Shown in pieces: positions 60,115 through 64,000 of a stretch of 64,000 nucleotides of DNA (its first letter is position 1; every line of letters begins with the position of its first letter). The stretch is taken from assembly GCA_022453515.1 (NCBI GenBank), contig JAJNNY010000083.1:62001-126000 (forward strand). Direction: 5' to 3'. Made by a program: the position numbers and the translations under genes. This DNA comes from Astrocystis sublimbata. Taxonomy: Eukaryota > Ascomycota > Sordariomycetes > Xylariales > Xylariaceae. The notes under the pieces are model-generated. The model saw only the letters and a program-made list of their open reading frames with translations. It had not been told where the DNA came from and searched no databases.

Positions 60115-63100
60115 ATGGAGGAACAACATCACGACGAGCATCGTCCACTACCCGATGCAGACTATGAAAGCCCAGAAACCACCCCCGATGGCTCAATCAG
60201 GCTCCAATACCTGGACTCAGTGAGCTCAGCGACGTCGTCTCGTCTAAGCAACTACGAAGCGCCGGATATCGATCCGGAGGACGAACAAGCGGAAGAGCGC
60301 CATGCTGTTCCTCCGGCAGTCCCTACAACGACTCCACCATCACAAACGACACCAAATTGGCTGCCTTATACCTTACGCCGAATTCCTCTATTTCTCATCC
60401 TCGGGTTTTGCATGCTACTAGACGTCGCTGTCATCGTGGTTCACGTCATTTCTTCCAGCAACGCCGGAGTTGTTAATGATTACGGCTCAACAGCTAAGAT
60501 TATCGCGTCTAAGTTTGTTCCAACCTTGCTAGCGGTTGCATTCAGCTTGCTAGCCAGCATTCTATTGGACGATGTTAAACGGACGGAGCCATTTGCAAGG
60601 ATGGCATCTTGTACCGGAGCAGACTCAAAGCAATCTCTGAGGTGGACTGCGGGCTTCTGGCTGCCCTTTCCTAGCCCCATGGGCAAGGGCAGGTTGCCAC
60701 TATTCAGCTCAACTCTTGTGTTTGTTCTCGGGACCCTGGTGGTGTCACCGTTATCCTCGGTACTGTTCGCGTCTGAGACGGTTGTACTCGATCAGAAAAC
60801 GATGCTACACCAATTGGATCTTGGATCTCTCACCCCTATCCAACCCACACCTCTTGCCACCACCTATTTCAGAACCATCAGCAGCATCCTCCAAAACGTA
60901 TCAACGTCAGCCTGGATCACCAACGACTACGTAATTTTACCCTTCTGGCCGGGTAATCTCAGCTTAATACCGCTTTCACCCATCTTATCAGACAAGGTCC
61001 AGGCGTGGTCAACATCCACTGCGATATTTAGCGTCGACCTGTACTACAAGCCCATGGACTACAAGTGGAATAGCCCAGGACCTTCCGGCGACAATTATTC
61101 GATTACGCTTGCATCGCAGTCCGGCTGCTCATTGGATTTCGACCTTGGAAATTCCTCGATGATTGAAGTTGAGGGCGGGGAGACTTGGGTCACTACGAAT
61201 GATGTCACTGCCTACCCTTTCGTAGATCTTGAAATCGATGTCGACGGGGACCATACACATCTCGGCTCACCCAATGTTACAGTTCATGACTGTAACGAGG
61301 ATGAAGTACTTCTTTCATTCACCCGGACAAGTTTCAAGCCATCTAACTTCAACCCCGCCAATTTCTCCCTGAGTGGCCAAGCGTGCCAGAGAACGTATTA
61401 CGTAGGCAACTCAACCGTTGTGGTAAATCTAGGAAAGGGCCAATCTGTAGTTACGGTCAATGAGACCGAGTACAAATTAACGAGAACGCCTATCTCGGCG
61501 CCAATCGCAAACACCGCATTCCTCGACAATATCTTTTTCGACGACGCTAATTGGACTACTCACTTGGACGGGGCTCGCTACGCTGGTCATTCGCATTTCG
61601 TCGGCCCAGCGAACCTACTTGGGGCCAAGTACCAATTCGACTCCGAGAGGATCATCGCGGATGCTGCTACCGGTCAGAGCATGCAACGAGTGCGGAGACA
61701 ATTCTTCGCCGAGATCCTACACACCGCTTTCGAGCTCATGACGGTGGCGAATGCTGTTGATGTACCCGGCTCCGTAATCAGCGCTTCACGCCGTGTTGTG
61801 GTCGTGCCCGCAGTGGCAATTTCCATGGAAATCGTGCTCTCGTTGTTGTCTATCCTTCTTGCCACCATTTTATACACCACGCGGCCCTCGAATCGAGTAC
61901 TAGGTCTCTACGAAGACCCATCACCAATAGTTAGTGTGACAAGATTGCTCACCAATAGTCCCTCTACGTTGAAGACCTTCACAGAGTCCTCCGATGGCAC
62001 TCCTAGCAATGCATTAAATCAATCACTTTCCAAATCCCACTTTATTTTGACAGATGGCCAAATAGAAGCGACGGTCCTTGATGCTTCAAAAACTCATGAT
62101 AGCCGAGAACCGCTTTCCTCCAAGACGCAAGCCGATAGGTCTGTTGATGCTTCTAACAATCATCAGATATTCTCAATGTGGCTTCTCGTTCCTCTTCTTG
62201 TTCTTTTGTGTTTGACGTTGGCCGGAATTGCGACGCTATATCACCTATCCCGGTCCCAAGGTCTTTACAACACCATCTTCGTCTACAATATCAGCATTTC
62301 AATCGGCAGCAAACAATTCAATGCAGTCAACCCAGCTTCCATTCTTACCGCATTGGTGGCGGTTATCATTGGTACCTGGTGGGGAAGCTTCGATACAACC
62401 CTTCGGAAAGTCCAGCCATACCTCGCATTGGCAAAGGATCCCATTCCGGGGTATAACGGAATTGCGATGTCATACAAATCCTCGTACCTCACCTGGGCGG
62501 CGTACAGAGCGGCAAGAAGACGTCACTGGGTTCTTGTATTGGTATCTACAGGAGCATTTCTTACTCAAGTTCGTAAGTCGGAGCCATTCAATACCAGCTG
62601 GAACCAATTCGCTAATCCCACCGATAGTCACGATCGCAATGTCATCACTATGGACTCGAGCTCCGGGTACTCTGACCGAGTCAGTGGGAACGACACGAAC
62701 ACTCGAGTTACGGAGCGTGCCTATTTTGACACTCTCGCATCACGATGGCAGTGAAGATGACGGCAAGGAAGCAATTGAGCCTATCTTGTCCAACTTGACG
62801 TCTTCTTGGATCTATGGAGCTACCACGCAACTAACATTGCAAGGCCCCGATCCATCATGGAGCTCGGATGGCTGGAGCTTTGTTCCGAGCAATATCAACC
62901 TTGAGCCCTCCCGCCACGTCCAGAATACGGGCAACAGCTCGGAATTGTCCTTCTTGTCCGTCAACGTGACTGTCAAAACACCTGCAACGCGAGCTCGACT
63001 CGAATGTTCGCCCTACAATTTTCTCGACAATAAGACAAGGTGGCTAACAAAATGGGATCTGACAAACGAGACGTACTGGGACATTTCATCCAACCCGAGT

Positions 63101-64000
63101 GATCTGAAAGTCGGATACGGTCTTGGTCCCGACCAAAGATTCGAAGACGGCGTTGAGCTAGGGGATTCCACCTCCTTTTACCCTGGCGGGGGAAACGCGG
63201 GAAGGGGAATCAGTCTCATTTTTCGTAAGCCCTAGGCGGCTGCTTTGCTGCAGCAACCAAACCGCTGGATCTGCAGGATTAGCATCCATCGGATACTGGT
63301 CTGCCAATCTGGCCCCCGCAAAGGTGTATCCTCATATCTCTGACACATGGCCAGCCAATTTCACGGTCAAGTGGATTCGCGGGCGGGCCGTCGAGGGTAT
63401 CCAGCAAGCAATCGACTGGTCGGATGACTCTGGCGGACGTCTCCTTTTCGACGGACCGCCGAAGATGGCGGCCCTGAACTGTCAGCCGGTTATCGAGATG
63501 GCCGACGCCGAGGTCACTGTTGATGCCGACACGGGACGGGTGACCTCGTACGAAATCCTAGAGACGCCCCGAGCTTACGAAGACGCCTGGAACAGCCCCT
63601 GGGTCAAGTACCGACAGAAGCACAATACCGACCCCAGTAATAGTCGCGGTTCAGACTCGCGCTCCAGGGACGACGGCGTCAACACCACCGTCAGCCACGG
63701 GATCATCTTCGTCACCAGCCTGCTCGGGGCCGCCGACCTCGACAATTTGGGGACGCACCTCCGTGATCACGACAGCACCGAGTTCGTTGAGAACACAGAA
63801 GAGCAGACCTTCAACATCCGGCAGTCCGGGCTGAACGTCGACTACATGACGTACGCCATGCTCTCCCTAGCGGGTCTCGACCGCCACGACAGGCTCCTCG
63901 ACCCCGCCACCCTGGCGCGGACGGCGAACCGGACCTTCGCCACCATGTACCAGCACTTCATCAACCATAACCTGTCCCTGGAGAGTGGCGGCTACGTGTA
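60115..64000 (+). pseudogene. Large multi-pass membrane protein, right-arm copy, frameshifted
   Basis: Second copy of the gene at 49811-54179. Exon 1 (60115-62572), the intron (62573-62627) and the first 560 nt of exon 2 mirror the left copy; the exon 1 protein is identical to it. At about 63183-63188 a run of four G in the left copy (sense strand) is five G here, shifting frame and giving a stop at 63233-63235 after about 1,020 residues. Downstream the original reading continues in another frame to the window edge, otherwise like the left copy. Either a truncated new allele or a homopolymer error. Confidence 0.85.

Larger units (their letters stand above)
57148..64000. repeat. Right arm of giant palindrome (runs off window)
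   Basis: Inverted copy of 50295-57147. It ends only because the window ends: the last bases (GGCTACGTGTA) pair with TACACGTAGCC at 50295. The partner structure could continue well outside. Confidence 0.97.

Noticed and set aside
1..64000. CRISPR arrays, bacterial operons, riboswitches, telomeric TTAGGG arrays
   Set aside because: None seen; the gene structure is eukaryotic and there is no tandem TTAGGG tract even at the palindrome centre, so a telomere-to-telomere fusion is not supported.

Overview
The window is nuclear DNA of a filamentous ascomycete (Pezizomycotina). Most genes carry short introns (about 50-120 nt) with GTRNGT-like donors and CTAAC/CTGAC-like branch sites. Protein families are typical of moulds (hybrid NRPS-PKS, PTH11-like rhodopsin-domain receptor, fungal O-methyltransferases). 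The old pogo/Fot1-type transposons contain many TAG stops where Trp is expected, the mark of repeat-induced point mutation (RIP). The class is not resolved from the sequence alone.

Region 1 (0-2.4 kb): a RIP-degraded pogo-like transposon. Region 2 (3-20 kb): a core of a swainsonine-type (SWN) indolizidine alkaloid cluster: a PhyH-type Fe(II)/2-oxoglutarate dioxygenase (swnH type, 2994-4022, minus), an intronless 2,494-residue hybrid synthetase with order A-PCP-KS-AT-KR-ACP-reductase (swnK, 7427-14911, plus), an NmrA-like reductase (swnN/swnR type, 15398-16315, minus) and a pyrroline-5-carboxylate reductase-like protein (18940-19929, plus) that could supply the pipecolate starter. I do not see an aminotransferase (swnA), a transporter (swnT), a second NmrA reductase or a second dioxygenase. 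Proposed flow: a lysine-derived cyclic imine is reduced to pipecolate, SwnK loads it, adds one malonyl unit, reduces and releases reductively, and the reductase and hydroxylase finish the indolizidine. This is inference from family knowledge.

Region 3 (21-39.4 kb): mostly housekeeping or general genes: cyclase-family protein, calcineurin A, a short-chain dehydrogenase, trimethyllysine dioxygenase, a rhodopsin-domain receptor-like protein, a fungal-specific membrane protein and a membrane-anchored PhoD-type phosphatase. Region 4 (40-48.6 kb): two O-methyltransferases and a FAD monooxygenase in the same direction, a possible small secondary-metabolite group, accompanied by two small non-autonomous elements (40.26-40.72 kb and 45.81-46.15 kb). 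The monooxygenase has an apparent frameshift near its C-terminus.

Region 5 (50.3-64 kb): an almost perfect palindrome centred near 57,147 with essentially no spacer. Each arm is at least 6.85 kb and holds a 1,437-residue multi-pass membrane protein gene, a possible LTR fragment and a pogo-like transposase relic. The right arm runs off the window. In the stretches I compared, the arms differ only by single-base indels, one of which breaks the second gene copy. This is either a very recent inverted duplication or a fold-back assembly/read artefact, and it is the most unusual structure in the window.
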